From an uncultured Streptococcus sp. (GTDB taxonomy: Bacteria; Bacillota; Bacilli; Lactobacillales; Streptococcaceae): DNA of 61,556 bases. The DNA is taken from positions 1-61,556 of the forward strand of contig NZ_CABFMF010000002.1 of the NCBI RefSeq assembly GCF_901875575.1, written 5' to 3'. The notes beneath the pieces are model-generated. The model worked only from the letters and a program-made list of their open reading frames with translations, was not told the origin of the DNA and ran no database searches. The position numbers and the translations under genes were made by a program. Shown in pieces: positions 1 through 8,343 of this stretch (its first letter is position 1; each line of letters begins with the position of its first letter).

Positions 1-5
1 CACCA

Positions 6-77
6 TAGTCCGTACGGGATTCGAACCCGTGTTACCGCCGTGAAAAGGCGGTGTCTTAACCCCTTGACCAACGGACC
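6..77 (-). tRNA. tRNA-Glu (anticodon TTC)
   Basis: A complete cloverleaf reads on the minus strand. The 7-bp acceptor is GGTCCGT with ACGGACT (a G-U at the first pair), the anticodon stem CCGCC/GGCGG closes the loop TTTTCAC with TTC at the anticodon, and the T arm has loop TTCGAAT. The discriminator is A and CCA is not encoded. TTC reads GAA/GAG, so this is glutamate tRNA. It lies downstream of its own strong promoter. Confidence 0.95.
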
Positions 78-101
78 CTAGAGTTGTTTTCAACTCTTTC
101 T

Positions 102-129
102 ATTATACCCACTTTTTCTTCCTTGTCAA
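102..129 (-). promoter_or_regulatory. Promoter of tRNA-Glu
   Basis: On the minus strand TTGACA (124-129) and TATAAT (102-107) are separated by 16 bp, a consensus sigma-70 type promoter. The start would fall near 95. The short leader contains the hairpin GAGTTG/CAACTC (81-96) just before the tRNA 5' end. Confidence 0.85.
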
Positions 130-160
130 CTACTTTTTTTATCTTTTTTCAAATATAAGT

Positions 161-188
161 AAAAAGAGCCAGAATTATACTGACTCTT
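161..188 (-). terminator. Terminator after the deaminase gene
   Basis: Minus strand AGAGTCAG pairs with CTGGCTCT (one G-U) around a 7-nt loop and is followed by a T tract. It begins immediately after the deaminase stop codon and would end the gltX-deaminase transcript. Confidence 0.8.
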
Positions 189-623
189 CTATTGATTATT
201 AAACTTAGAAGCACGTTCTTCTCCCCACCAATATGGGATTAGTTCTGCTACTTTCACTGTCTTTCTCGTATCGTAGTCCATCATGAATTCTGCATCTTTA
301 TTTTCAGCGTTCAACTCCAAGAGAAATTCTCTGCAAGCTCCACAAGGCATGGCTGAACTTCCACCATAAGGTGGTTTGTTTCGAAAAGCTATTACTTTCT
401 TAACCTTAGTTTGTCCTGAAAATTGGTACATATTGAAGAGTGCCGCCCGTTCTGCACAGAGATGGAACACACCACAGGTTCCCTCCATACAGAATCCTGT
501 AAATACTTGTCCATTTTCTGCTTCTACTGCGGCTACAACATGGTTGGCATAGACAAAGTCTGATACTTCATGTGGATTATATAGTTTCTGTGCTTCTTCG
601 TACATCTTTTCCCATATGTCCAT
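189..623 (-). CDS. Cytidine deaminase family protein
   Basis: A 144-aa zinc-dependent deaminase of the cytidine/blasticidin deaminase fold. The first zinc motif is CAERAA (about residues 56-61), giving the Cys ligand and catalytic Glu. The second is PCGACREF (about 93-100) with the paired cysteines. The length fits tetrameric bacterial CDA enzymes (130-145 aa). By family it would deaminate cytidine or a related nucleoside for pyrimidine salvage. The C-terminal half is less typical of housekeeping Cdd, so the substrate is uncertain. ATG follows the SD GAAGGATG, and only 13 bp separate it from the gltX stop, so it is probably the last gene of the gltX transcript. Confidence 0.8.
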   Translation of the reverse strand: MDIWEKMYEEAQKLYNPHEVSDFVYANHVVAAVEAENGQVFTGFCMEGTCGVFHLCAERAALFNMYQFSGQTKVKKVIAFRNKPPYGGSSAMPCGACREFLLELNAENKDAEFMMDYDTRKTVKVAELIPYWWGEERASKFNNQ

Positions 624-636
624 TGTTGCATCCTTC

Positions 637-2097
637 TTATTTAGAGATTTCTTTTAACATATTTTCAATATGCTGGATTGATTTTTCACGGCCTAACAAA
701 AAGATAGTATCTGGCAATTCTGGTCCATGCATTTCACCTGAAACTGCGATACGAATAGGCATGAAAAGATTTTTCCCTTTAATACCTATTTCTTTTTGAA
801 CAGCTTTGATTTGTGGGAAGATATTTTCTGTTACAAATTCATCATCTGTCATCGCTTCGAGTTTTGCTTTGAAGGCTTCAAGAACTGTTGGGACTGTTTC
901 ACCCGCCATGACTTCACGCTCTGCTTCTGTCAATTCTGGAAAATCTGAGAAGAAAAGGTCTGTCAATGGAACGATTTCGTCAACTGACTTCATTTGTGGT
1001 TTGTATAATTCAACTAATTTTTCAGCCTTATCAGTCAATCGACCTGCTTCCTCTAAGAATGGTTTTGCCATTTCAAAGATAGTTTTTAGGTCTGCATTCT
1101 TGATATAATCATTGCTCATCCAGTCGAGTTTCTTCTGATCAAAGGCTGCTGGAGACTTGCTGAGGCGGTTTTCATCAAAAAGTTTAATGAGTTCTTCACG
1201 AGAGAAGATTTCATCTTCGCCACCTGGGTTCCAACCAAGAAGAGCAATAAAGTTAAAGACTGCTTCTGGTAAATAACCTTTTTTACGGTAGTCTTCAATA
1301 AACTGGAGGGTGTTGGTATCGCGTTTAGACAATTTTTTCCCGGTTTCAGAGTTGATGATTAAGGTCATGTGACCGAACTCTGGGGCTTCCCAACCAAGTG
1401 CTTCATAGACCATAAGCTGTTTTGGTGTATTAGCAATGTGGTCGTCTCCACGGATTACGTGAGAAATTTGCATATCATGGTCATCGATGACAACGGCAAA
1501 GTTGTAAGTTGGGTAACCGTCTTTCTTTTGAATAACCCAGTCACCACCAATATTGCCACCTTCAAATTCGATATCGCCTTTGACCATATCATGCCACTTG
1601 TAGATACCTGACTCATTGACAGCCAAGCGCACAGTTGGGATAATTCCTGCTGCTTCACGTTCTGCGATGTAAGCCGCTTTTTCCTCTTCACTCATACCTA
1701 GGTATTCATTTACGTAGCGAGGGGTTTCACCAGCTGCTTCTTGGCGTTCGCGTTCAGATGCCAGCTCTTCTTCTGTAACGTAAGATTTATAGGCTTTTCC
1801 TTCAGCTAATAGTTGGTCAATGTATTTTTGATACAAGTCCAAACGTTCAGACTGGCGGTAATTTTCATGTGTTTCTGGGCTTTCATCCCAATCCATACCT
1901 AACCAACGAAGGTTTTCAAGTTGTGAACGTTCACCATCCTCAACATGACGTTTACGGTCAGTATCTTCGATACGAATGATAAAAGTTCCACCATGATGAC
2001 GTGCGTAAAGGTAGTTGAACAATGCTGTACGGGCATTCCCGATGTGTAGTAGTCCTGTTGGACTTGGTGCGTAACGTACGCGGATATCTTTTGACAT
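637..2097 (-). CDS. gltX: Glutamyl-tRNA synthetase
   Basis: A 486-aa class I aminoacyl-tRNA synthetase that charges tRNA-Glu, in this lineage probably also tRNA-Gln before amidotransferase conversion. The N-terminal Rossmann fold carries the HIGH-type motif in PSPTGLLHIGNART (about residues 10-23) and the KMSKS-type loop is KLSKRD (about 255-260). The C-terminal helical anticodon-binding domain is complete, and the length is normal for bacterial GltX. The start is preceded by SD AGGAGAAAC. A tRNA-Glu gene lies about 600 bp downstream on the same strand. Confidence 0.97.
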   Translation of the reverse strand: MSKDIRVRYAPSPTGLLHIGNARTALFNYLYARHHGGTFIIRIEDTDRKRHVEDGERSQLENLRWLGMDWDESPETHENYRQSERLDLYQKYIDQLLAEGKAYKSYVTEEELASERERQEAAGETPRYVNEYLGMSEEEKAAYIAEREAAGIIPTVRLAVNESGIYKWHDMVKGDIEFEGGNIGGDWVIQKKDGYPTYNFAVVIDDHDMQISHVIRGDDHIANTPKQLMVYEALGWEAPEFGHMTLIINSETGKKLSKRDTNTLQFIEDYRKKGYLPEAVFNFIALLGWNPGGEDEIFSREELIKLFDENRLSKSPAAFDQKKLDWMSNDYIKNADLKTIFEMAKPFLEEAGRLTDKAEKLVELYKPQMKSVDEIVPLTDLFFSDFPELTEAEREVMAGETVPTVLEAFKAKLEAMTDDEFVTENIFPQIKAVQKEIGIKGKNLFMPIRIAVSGEMHGPELPDTIFLLGREKSIQHIENMLKEISK

Positions 2098-2193
2098 AGT
2101 TTCTCCTATAAAGTCTCTAGGCGTCTGCCTTTTTGCTTTCTATATTATATCACAAGTCTTGGCTGAGTCCAATCTCTATGAATAAAGAGAGTA

Positions 2194-2218
2194 AAAAGAG
2201 TGGACAAACCACTCTTTT
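2194..2218 (-). terminator. Terminator after pgi
   Basis: AAAAGAGTGG pairs perfectly with CCACTCTTTT around a 5-nt loop, with T-rich flanks in both directions. It lies 6 bp beyond the pgi stop codon. Confidence 0.85.
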
Positions 2219-2224
2219 CTTCTA

Positions 2225-3574
2225 TTATAGACGTGCGTTAAGTTCTTTGCTCAATTCTTCAAATCCTGGTTTTCCAAGAAGGGCGAACATGTTACGTTTG
2301 TAATCTTCAACACCTGGTTGGTCAAATGGGTTGATGGCATTCAAGTAACCAGAAAGGGCAATTGCCAATTCGAAGAAGTAGATAGTGTAACCAAGAGTGA
2401 AAGCGTCTTGCTCTGGAAGAGTCACATACATGTTTGGTACATCACCATCTGTATGGGCAAGAAGAACACCGTCAGTCGCTTTTTTGTTTACAAAGTCAAC
2501 GTCTTTTCCTTGAAGGTAACCAAGGCCGTCAAGGTCTTCTTCCAAAGTAGGAATAATCACATTCTTGCGCGGTTTGTCAACACGGACAACTGTTTCAAAC
2601 ATGATACGAGTTCCTTCTTGGATAAATTGACCAAGTGAGTGCAAGTCAGTTGAGAAGTTGGCTGAAGTTGGGTAGATACCTTTTTGGTCTTTTCCTTCTG
2701 ATTCACCAGCCAATTGTTTCCACCATTCTGAGAAGTATTGAAGTGATGGCTCGTAGTTTACCAAGATTTCAGTTGCATAGCCTTTACGGTAAAGAATGTT
2801 ACGAACAGCTGCGTATTGGTAAGCTTCGTTTTCAGAGATTTTATCTGAAGTGTAGTCTTTTCGAGCTGCATTCGCACCTTCCATAAGAGCTTTAATGTCA
2901 GCTCCTGATGCAGCGATTGGAAGCAAACCGACTGCTGTCAATACTGAGAAGCGTCCACCGATATCATCTGGAACAACAAATGTTTCCCAACCGTTAGCGT
3001 CTGCTTCAACCTTAACAGCACCTTTTTGGCGGTCAGTTGTTGCATAGATACGTTTGTTGGCTTCTTCTTGACCGTATTTCTTAACCAAGAGTTCTTTGAA
3101 GACACGGAAAGCGATAGCTGGTTCAGTTGTTGTACCTGATTTAGAAATCACGTTTACTGAGAAGTCTTTGTCAGCTACATACTCTACCAAGTCAGCAAGG
3201 TAAGTAGATGAGATTGAGTTTCCTGCGTAAAGGATTTGTGGAGCTTTGCGTTCTTCTTTTGTTTGCAAGTTTGCAAAGTGGTGGTTCAAGAAGTCGATTG
3301 CTGCTTTAGCACCAAGGTAAGATCCACCGATACCGATAACAACCAAAACATCGCTGTCTGACTTGATTTGCTCAGCAGCTTTCAAGATGCGGTCAAATTC
3401 TTCGCGGTCGTAGTTTTCAGGAAGGTCCAACCAGCCCAAGAAGTCGCTACCAGCACCAGTCCCTTTACGAATCATTTCGTCAGCAGCTGTAACTTGTGCT
3501 TGCATGTATTCCACTTCGTGTGGTGCAACAAATTTGTCTAAAACTTTTGAATAATCAAATTTAATATGTGACAT
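2225..3574 (-). CDS. pgi: Glucose-6-phosphate isomerase
   Basis: A 449-aa phosphoglucose isomerase interconverting glucose-6-P and fructose-6-P in glycolysis. The SIS-fold signatures VVIGIGGSYLGAKA and VISKSGTTTEPA are present, and the C-terminal part contains conserved QGTRIMFETV and the family lysine region. The ATG at 3574 (MSHIKFDYSK) is preferred because a strong SD GGAGGAA sits upstream. A longer frame to 3631 would begin inside the -10 region. The promoter is TTGAAA, 17 bp, TATGAT. A LacI-type operator sequence lies further upstream (3669-3678). Confidence 0.96.
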   Translation of the reverse strand: MSHIKFDYSKVLDKFVAPHEVEYMQAQVTAADEMIRKGTGAGSDFLGWLDLPENYDREEFDRILKAAEQIKSDSDVLVVIGIGGSYLGAKAAIDFLNHHFANLQTKEERKAPQILYAGNSISSTYLADLVEYVADKDFSVNVISKSGTTTEPAIAFRVFKELLVKKYGQEEANKRIYATTDRQKGAVKVEADANGWETFVVPDDIGGRFSVLTAVGLLPIAASGADIKALMEGANAARKDYTSDKISENEAYQYAAVRNILYRKGYATEILVNYEPSLQYFSEWWKQLAGESEGKDQKGIYPTSANFSTDLHSLGQFIQEGTRIMFETVVRVDKPRKNVIIPTLEEDLDGLGYLQGKDVDFVNKKATDGVLLAHTDGDVPNMYVTLPEQDAFTLGYTIYFFELAIALSGYLNAINPFDQPGVEDYKRNMFALLGKPGFEELSKELNARL

Positions 3575-3668
3575 GTTATTCCTCCAATATTTTTTCTTTT
3601 CTATCATAACGCTTGCCTTCGTTTTTTTCAAGTTTTTTTGTCGAATTTCTCCAATTTTTATCAGAATT

Positions 3669-3680
3669 CAAACGTTTGCG
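3669..3680 (-). promoter_or_regulatory. LacI/CcpA-type operator upstream of pgi
   Basis: The perfect palindrome CAAACGTTTG (3669-3678), extended by CG, matches the core of the malQ and malX operators in this window and resembles a catabolite-responsive element. It lies about 40 bp upstream of the pgi -35 box, a position more typical of activation (CcpA on glycolytic genes) than of repression. Which regulator binds is inferred only. Confidence 0.5.
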
Positions 3681-3744
3681 TAAAAACACAACATTCTAAA
3701 AATTTTGAAATAATAAAAGAAAGAACGACCAGATACACCAGTCG

Positions 3745-4434
3745 TTACAATTCATTCAATAAATACTCAAATAGTTCTAAATTGCCATCTTCTTCATTAA
3801 CCAGAAATTCTGGATGCCACTGTAAACCGATAATGCGGTGTTCGTCGATAGACTCAATCGCTTCGATGGTTTGGTCTCTTGGATCAATAGCAGTTACACG
3901 GAAATTAGGTGCCAAATCTTTAATGCTTTGACGATGGACGGAATTGACCTGACTTTCTTTTCCAAATAGCTTAGCTACTACGCTTCCTTCTACCGTCTCA
4001 ATAGAGTGAGATGTTCCGAAAGGTAGACCTTGCCAATGACCTTCAATTTCTTGATTGAGGGTTCCACCAAAGGCAACATTGACAAGTTGAACACCGCGAC
4101 AGATTGCCATAATTGGTTTATTCTGACGGAGCGCTTCCTTCAAGAGTGCCAATTCAAATTCGTCACGGACTAGATTATAGTCATCGCTCTCAATGGTTTT
4201 TTTCTCTCCGTAAAATTGGGGATGAACATTTTGCCCACCTGTCAAGATGAGTTTGTCAATCATTTCTACATAATCGCGCACGACTGACTCATCACCAACA
4301 GGAATGACTAAAGGGAGACCACCGACTTGACGAATGCTCTCTGCGAATCTACAAGATACAGATGAATGAATGTTTTTGCCCTCTGCGTCTACGGGACATA
4401 GATTTGCAGCAACTCCTACAACCGTTCTAGGCAT
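3745..4434 (-). CDS. Class I glutamine amidotransferase (gamma-Glu hydrolase-like)
   Basis: A 229-aa stand-alone peptidase C26/PuuD-like amidotransferase. The nucleophile Cys lies in AICRGVQLVNVAFGG (about residues 110-124), and the His-Glu of the triad in LQWHPE (about 204-209). Family members hydrolyse gamma-glutamyl amides such as gamma-glutamyl-GABA. The real substrate here is unknown. ATG follows SD AAAGGAGAGA. A BOX element sits about 20 bp upstream of the start codon, inside the leader or promoter region, so expression could be influenced by it. The stop overlaps a short hairpin (about 3724-3746) that may act as terminator. Confidence 0.85.
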   Translation of the reverse strand: MPRTVVGVAANLCPVDAEGKNIHSSVSCRFAESIRQVGGLPLVIPVGDESVVRDYVEMIDKLILTGGQNVHPQFYGEKKTIESDDYNLVRDEFELALLKEALRQNKPIMAICRGVQLVNVAFGGTLNQEIEGHWQGLPFGTSHSIETVEGSVVAKLFGKESQVNSVHRQSIKDLAPNFRVTAIDPRDQTIEAIESIDEHRIIGLQWHPEFLVNEEDGNLELFEYLLNEL

Positions 4435-4454
4435 GATGTCTCTCCTTTCGAATG

Positions 4455-4605
4455 TTAATACTCTTCGAAAATCTCTTCAAACCACGTCAGCGTCGCCTTA
4501 CCGTATATATGTTACTGACTTCGTCAGTTCTACCTACAACCTCAAAGCAGTGCTTTGAGCAACCTACGGCTAGCTTCCTAGTTTACTCTTTGATTTTCAT
4601 TGAGT
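4455..4605 (-). repeat. BOX element (A1-B1-C1)
   Basis: Read on the minus strand: boxA with GAAAATCAAAGAG and GGAAGCTAGCCG, one boxB with CAAAGCACTGCTTTGAGG and CTGACGAAGTCAG, and boxC with CACGTCAG's complement ending GAGTATTAA. BOX is a stem-loop-forming non-coding repeat family of pneumococcus and relatives. It lies in the leader of the amidotransferase gene. Confidence 0.93.
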
Positions 4606-4633
4606 GATATGATAGTCCTATCATATCACTCAA
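4600..4633. repeat. 16-bp perfect inverted repeat at the BOX edge
   Basis: TTGAGTGATATGATAG and CTATCATATCACTCAA form a perfect palindrome with a 2-bp centre. The left arm starts inside the last bases of boxA. No T tract of terminator length follows immediately. It could be a cruciform or hairpin, an operator, or a mark of BOX insertion. Confidence 0.8.
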
Positions 4634-4695
4634 GACACCTTTCGTCTAATATGTTTTTTTTAAGACTGTGATAAATATTTTTTATGGACAAGAAA

Positions 4696-4717
4696 AAGCT
4701 GCCCAAGAGGACAACTT
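4696..4717 (-). terminator. Terminator after patB
   Basis: Minus strand AAGTTGTCC pairs with GGGCAGCTT (two G-U pairs) around a 4-nt loop, followed by TTTTTC. It sits directly after the patB stop codon. Confidence 0.8.
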
Positions 4718-4722
4718 CTTTC

Positions 4723-6489
4723 TTATTCAAAAACAAATTGATTGTGATAGAGTTCTGAGTAGAATCCACCTAGTTTTAGGAGTTCATGGTGGTTACCGCG
4801 TTCAATGACTTCTCCATCTTTAAGGACAATAATCTGATCTGCATCGAGAATGGTTTTCAAGCGATGGGCAATGACGAAACTGGTTCTACCTGCTACAACT
4901 GCCTCCATGGCATGCTGAATCTTGCTTTCGGTTACCGTATCTACATTTGAAGTGGCTTCATCGAGAATGAGAACTTCTGGATCTGTCATCAGGGTTCGAG
5001 CGATAGAAATCAATTGCTTTTGTCCTGTCGAGAAGATGCTCTGGTCATCATCTATAAGAGTATCGTACTTATCAGGTAAACTTTCGATATAGTCGTGAAT
5101 GTGGGTTGCCTTGGCTGCTGCCTCAACCATTTCTTGACTAGCATCTGGCACACCGAAACGGATATTGTCTCGAATGGTTCCGCTAAAAAGAACGGAATCT
5201 TGCAAGACAATCCCCACCTTGCTTCTAAGACTATCTAAGTCATAGTCACGAATATCTTTACCATCAAAATAAATACCACCAGCATCAACATCATAAAAGC
5301 GATTGATAAGATTCATAATAGTCGTTTTCCCTGACCCAGTCGGACCAACAACCGCTATCATCTGTCCTTTTGGAGCAGAAATGCTGACATCTTTCAAAAT
5401 AGGTTTATCAGGCAAGTATGAAAAATCGATATGACGGATTTCGACACCTTCTTGCAACTTAGTAAAGGTCGGAGCCTTTTCAGGTCGGATTTCTTCCTCT
5501 GCGTCAAACATTTCCTGAATCCTCTCAGCACCTGTAAAGGCCAACTGAAGGCTTCCCCAACTAGCTGCAACTTGGATAATAGGCTGGTAGTAGTGCTGTG
5601 AAAATTGGGCAAACATAACAATCAAACCTAGGGCTGTACTTGTTTCGATAGACTTATCATTCAAAAGTACAGCTGAACCAGCAAAGATGACGATGGCTGT
5701 ATTAACCAGACTCATCCCATTCATGACAGGGAAAAGAATTCCTGAGAACATTCTTCCTTTAAAGGTTGCCTTGCGCACGCGCTCATTTTGTTCAAGAAAT
5801 CCTGCCATCATATCCTCTTGAATCCCTTGCACAATCACGACTTTTTGACCTGAGATACTCTCATCCATATAGGCGTTGAGCTTCCCTACCTCTTTCTGCT
5901 GGAGGTTGGTGTATTTGCGTGCCATTTTCACGATGAAAATTAGCATGAGGAAGGCCACTGGTGTGCTGGCAATGGTGATGAGCGCCAGTGTCACATTTCT
6001 CGAAAACATGACAAAAATCAGACCAATGTATAAAACAATATTGCTCATGACCTGAACCAAGCTTTCGTTAAAGGCTTGGAGGATATTATCTAAATCACTA
6101 GTAAAACGAGACAGGATATCGCCATCTTGTCGGCGGTCAAAGAAAGAAACCGTCAACCGAGCAAGCTTACCGAAGAGGCCTTTGCGCATCTCGTTGGTCG
6201 ATTCTGCAATCACACGCGTCATAAGACACATGTATATCACACTGGAGATAAATAAAACCAAAACTAGCAGGCCAAGATTGACCATGATTCCTGATAGGCT
6301 CTGCCAAACAAGTTCTGGATCGCCATTTTGATAAGCTTGAACTAAATTGGCTAGCTCTGTTACCGCTTGTCCAGAAAAAACCGGAAAGAGGGCTTGGGCA
6401 AGAGTTGATAGAACCAGCATCAAGATAACAACCACAAATGAGAACTTATAGACCTTAAAGTAATGCCAAAAAAATTGAACTGTCTTCAT
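4723..6489 (-). CDS. patB: ABC multidrug exporter subunit PatB
   Basis: A 588-aa half-transporter with an N-terminal six-helix exporter domain (about residues 1-310) and a C-terminal ATPase. Walker A is GPTGSGKTT, Walker B LILDEATSNVD, and H-loop AHRLKT. The signature position reads FSTGQKQLIS rather than LSGGQ, so this subunit has a degenerate signature, as usual in heterodimeric exporters. With PatA it forms a pump for fluoroquinolones and dyes, known from S. pneumoniae. The ATG at 6489 (MKTVQFFWHY) follows SD GGAGGAG, and the patA stop lies 1 bp upstream, so the two are co-transcribed and probably coupled. Confidence 0.92.
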   Translation of the reverse strand: MKTVQFFWHYFKVYKFSFVVVILMLVLSTLAQALFPVFSGQAVTELANLVQAYQNGDPELVWQSLSGIMVNLGLLVLVLFISSVIYMCLMTRVIAESTNEMRKGLFGKLARLTVSFFDRRQDGDILSRFTSDLDNILQAFNESLVQVMSNIVLYIGLIFVMFSRNVTLALITIASTPVAFLMLIFIVKMARKYTNLQQKEVGKLNAYMDESISGQKVVIVQGIQEDMMAGFLEQNERVRKATFKGRMFSGILFPVMNGMSLVNTAIVIFAGSAVLLNDKSIETSTALGLIVMFAQFSQHYYQPIIQVAASWGSLQLAFTGAERIQEMFDAEEEIRPEKAPTFTKLQEGVEIRHIDFSYLPDKPILKDVSISAPKGQMIAVVGPTGSGKTTIMNLINRFYDVDAGGIYFDGKDIRDYDLDSLRSKVGIVLQDSVLFSGTIRDNIRFGVPDASQEMVEAAAKATHIHDYIESLPDKYDTLIDDDQSIFSTGQKQLISIARTLMTDPEVLILDEATSNVDTVTESKIQHAMEAVVAGRTSFVIAHRLKTILDADQIIVLKDGEVIERGNHHELLKLGGFYSELYHNQFVFE

Positions 6490-6490
6490 T

Positions 6491-8197
6491 TTACTCCTCC
6501 TTTCCTTTCTGTGTTTCATAAATTTCACGATAAACGGCATTATTGGCAACCAAGTCTGCATGCGTGCCTTGGCCAATCAATCGTCCTTGATCTAGAACCA
6601 AAATCTTGTCTGCATGGACAACCGAGCTAATTTTTTGAGCAATAATAATGGTTGTCGTCCCTTTCAAGTCCTTATTCAGGGCTTCTTGGACCAAGCGCTC
6701 TGACTTGGCATCCAAGGCTGAGGTCGAATCGTCAAAAATCAGAATACGTGGATTGCTGACAATCCCTCGAGCAATCGACATCCGTTGCTTTTGCCCACCA
6801 GAGAAATTGGTTCCCCGTTCCTCAACTGGACTTTCAAAGCTTTTCCCCATACGATGAATGAATTCACTAGCCTGGGCAATATTGGCTGCGCGCTCCATTT
6901 CAAATAGAGTAGCATCTCCCTTACCCTGTCTCAAGTTATCTGCAATCGTTCCACTAAAGAGAATGGCACGTTGAAGAACGATAGAAACAGTTTTGCGCAG
7001 GGTTCCTCCACTCACTTCTCGAATATCCTTGCCTCCGATTTTGATAGCCCCTTCCTGCGGGTCAAAGAGACGTGGAATCAATTGAGCCAAGGTTGATTTT
7101 CCTGCACCAGTCGCTCCAACTACACCAACCATTTGACCAGGTTCAATAGTAAAGCTCACATCTTTCAGCATCGGTTCCTTGTCCATTGGATAGGTAAAGG
7201 TCACATTTTCAAAGCTAAGACTTCCGACCAACTCTTCATCTTGGACATCCTTAAAGGTCATGGCCGGCTCTGCGTCCAGAATTTCTCGAATACGACGCAT
7301 GGAAATCACGGCACGACTGACAGAATTTCCCAAAAATCCAACCATAACAATAGTAAAGATAATCTGGCTTAGGTAATTGACAAAGGAAGCAATGGACCCA
7401 ACAACTGACGGTTCCGACTGAACCATCCCCGTAACTAGCCAAATAGAGAGGAAGACCGCCCCGTAGCCGACCAACATCATAAAGGGTTCCACTACTGAAA
7501 AGGCATAACCGATGTAAAGATTTTGATCGAGAAGCTCGTCTGAAACCTCCGTAAACTTAGCAAACTGCTCTTTTTCTTGGACAAAGGACTTGACTACACG
7601 AACACCACGAAGATTCTCCTTAGCAATAGCATTGATGCGCTCAAGAAGGGTTTGAAACTTGGCAAAACGAGGTCCCATCATCCCCATCATAACAGCAGTC
7701 AAACCAAAAATTAAGACTACCATGAGAACAATTACCCACCACAGAGAAGGTAAGGTTTGAATCGCCAGGATAAACGAACCGATGAACAAAAGGGGAAGTC
7801 TGAAAAGGATTTGGAAGGCCATCATGACCACGTTCTGAATCTGGTTGATATCATTTGTCATGCGAACGACTAGATTTCCCGCATTAAATTGTTCAATATT
7901 GGCATAAGAAAAGGTTTGTATTTTACGGAAGGCATCCTCCCGAAGGTCAGATGAAACTCCTTGGGCAATATAGGCTGCAAGGACAACATTGAGCCCACCA
8001 GCAACCAGACCGACCAAGGCCACACCAATTAACCAAACCCCGATACTATAAATGGCTTCATATTTACCAGCAAGGAGTGCATCTAACACTTCCTGCAGGT
8101 AACGCGGTTGCAAAAGTGAACTAGCAACCATCAAGCCTGTCATCAGGAGCGAAGCCAAGGCCTGCCACTTGTAGGTTTTTATTTTCTGAATCAGCAT
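6491..8197 (-). CDS. patA: ABC multidrug exporter subunit PatA
   Basis: A 568-aa half-transporter, partner of PatB. Six TM helices (about residues 15-300) precede an ATPase domain with Walker A GATGAGKST, canonical signature NFSGGQKQR, Walker B ILIFDDSTSALD (Asp at the usual catalytic Glu position) and H-loop region IIIAQKISS, where Gln replaces the switch His. The consensus signature with degenerate catalytic residues here, and the reverse in PatB, is the expected asymmetry of a heterodimeric exporter. SD AAGGAG precedes the ATG. Its leader contains an attenuator hairpin. Confidence 0.92.
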   Translation of the reverse strand: MLIQKIKTYKWQALASLLMTGLMVASSLLQPRYLQEVLDALLAGKYEAIYSIGVWLIGVALVGLVAGGLNVVLAAYIAQGVSSDLREDAFRKIQTFSYANIEQFNAGNLVVRMTNDINQIQNVVMMAFQILFRLPLLFIGSFILAIQTLPSLWWVIVLMVVLIFGLTAVMMGMMGPRFAKFQTLLERINAIAKENLRGVRVVKSFVQEKEQFAKFTEVSDELLDQNLYIGYAFSVVEPFMMLVGYGAVFLSIWLVTGMVQSEPSVVGSIASFVNYLSQIIFTIVMVGFLGNSVSRAVISMRRIREILDAEPAMTFKDVQDEELVGSLSFENVTFTYPMDKEPMLKDVSFTIEPGQMVGVVGATGAGKSTLAQLIPRLFDPQEGAIKIGGKDIREVSGGTLRKTVSIVLQRAILFSGTIADNLRQGKGDATLFEMERAANIAQASEFIHRMGKSFESPVEERGTNFSGGQKQRMSIARGIVSNPRILIFDDSTSALDAKSERLVQEALNKDLKGTTTIIIAQKISSVVHADKILVLDQGRLIGQGTHADLVANNAVYREIYETQKGKEE

Positions 8198-8219
8198 ACT
8201 TTCTCCTTAAAAAATAGAC

Positions 8220-8250
8220 AAAAGGGAGCGACAATGCGTCAGCTCCTTTT
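8220..8250 (-). terminator. Attenuator hairpin in the patA leader
   Basis: Minus strand AAAAGGAGC-GAC pairs with GTC-GCTCC-TTTT and is followed by a T-rich run about 20 nt before the patA start codon. In S. pneumoniae a leader attenuator of patA is known and its disruption raises PatAB expression. The same architecture is visible here. Confidence 0.8.
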
Positions 8251-8270
8251 CATTCTGTTTGTGTGATGCT

Positions 8271-8299
8271 ATTCTAGCAAAAAAGTGGGGACTTGTCAA
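8271..8299 (-). promoter_or_regulatory. patA promoter
   Basis: TTGACA (8294-8299), a 17-bp spacer and TAGAAT (8271-8276) on the minus strand give a near-consensus promoter. Transcription would begin near 8264 and run into the attenuator. Confidence 0.85.
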
Positions 8300-8343
8300 A
8301 GAAGTATCCTTGATACAGCTAGAATGATCAGCAATTCTTGGAT

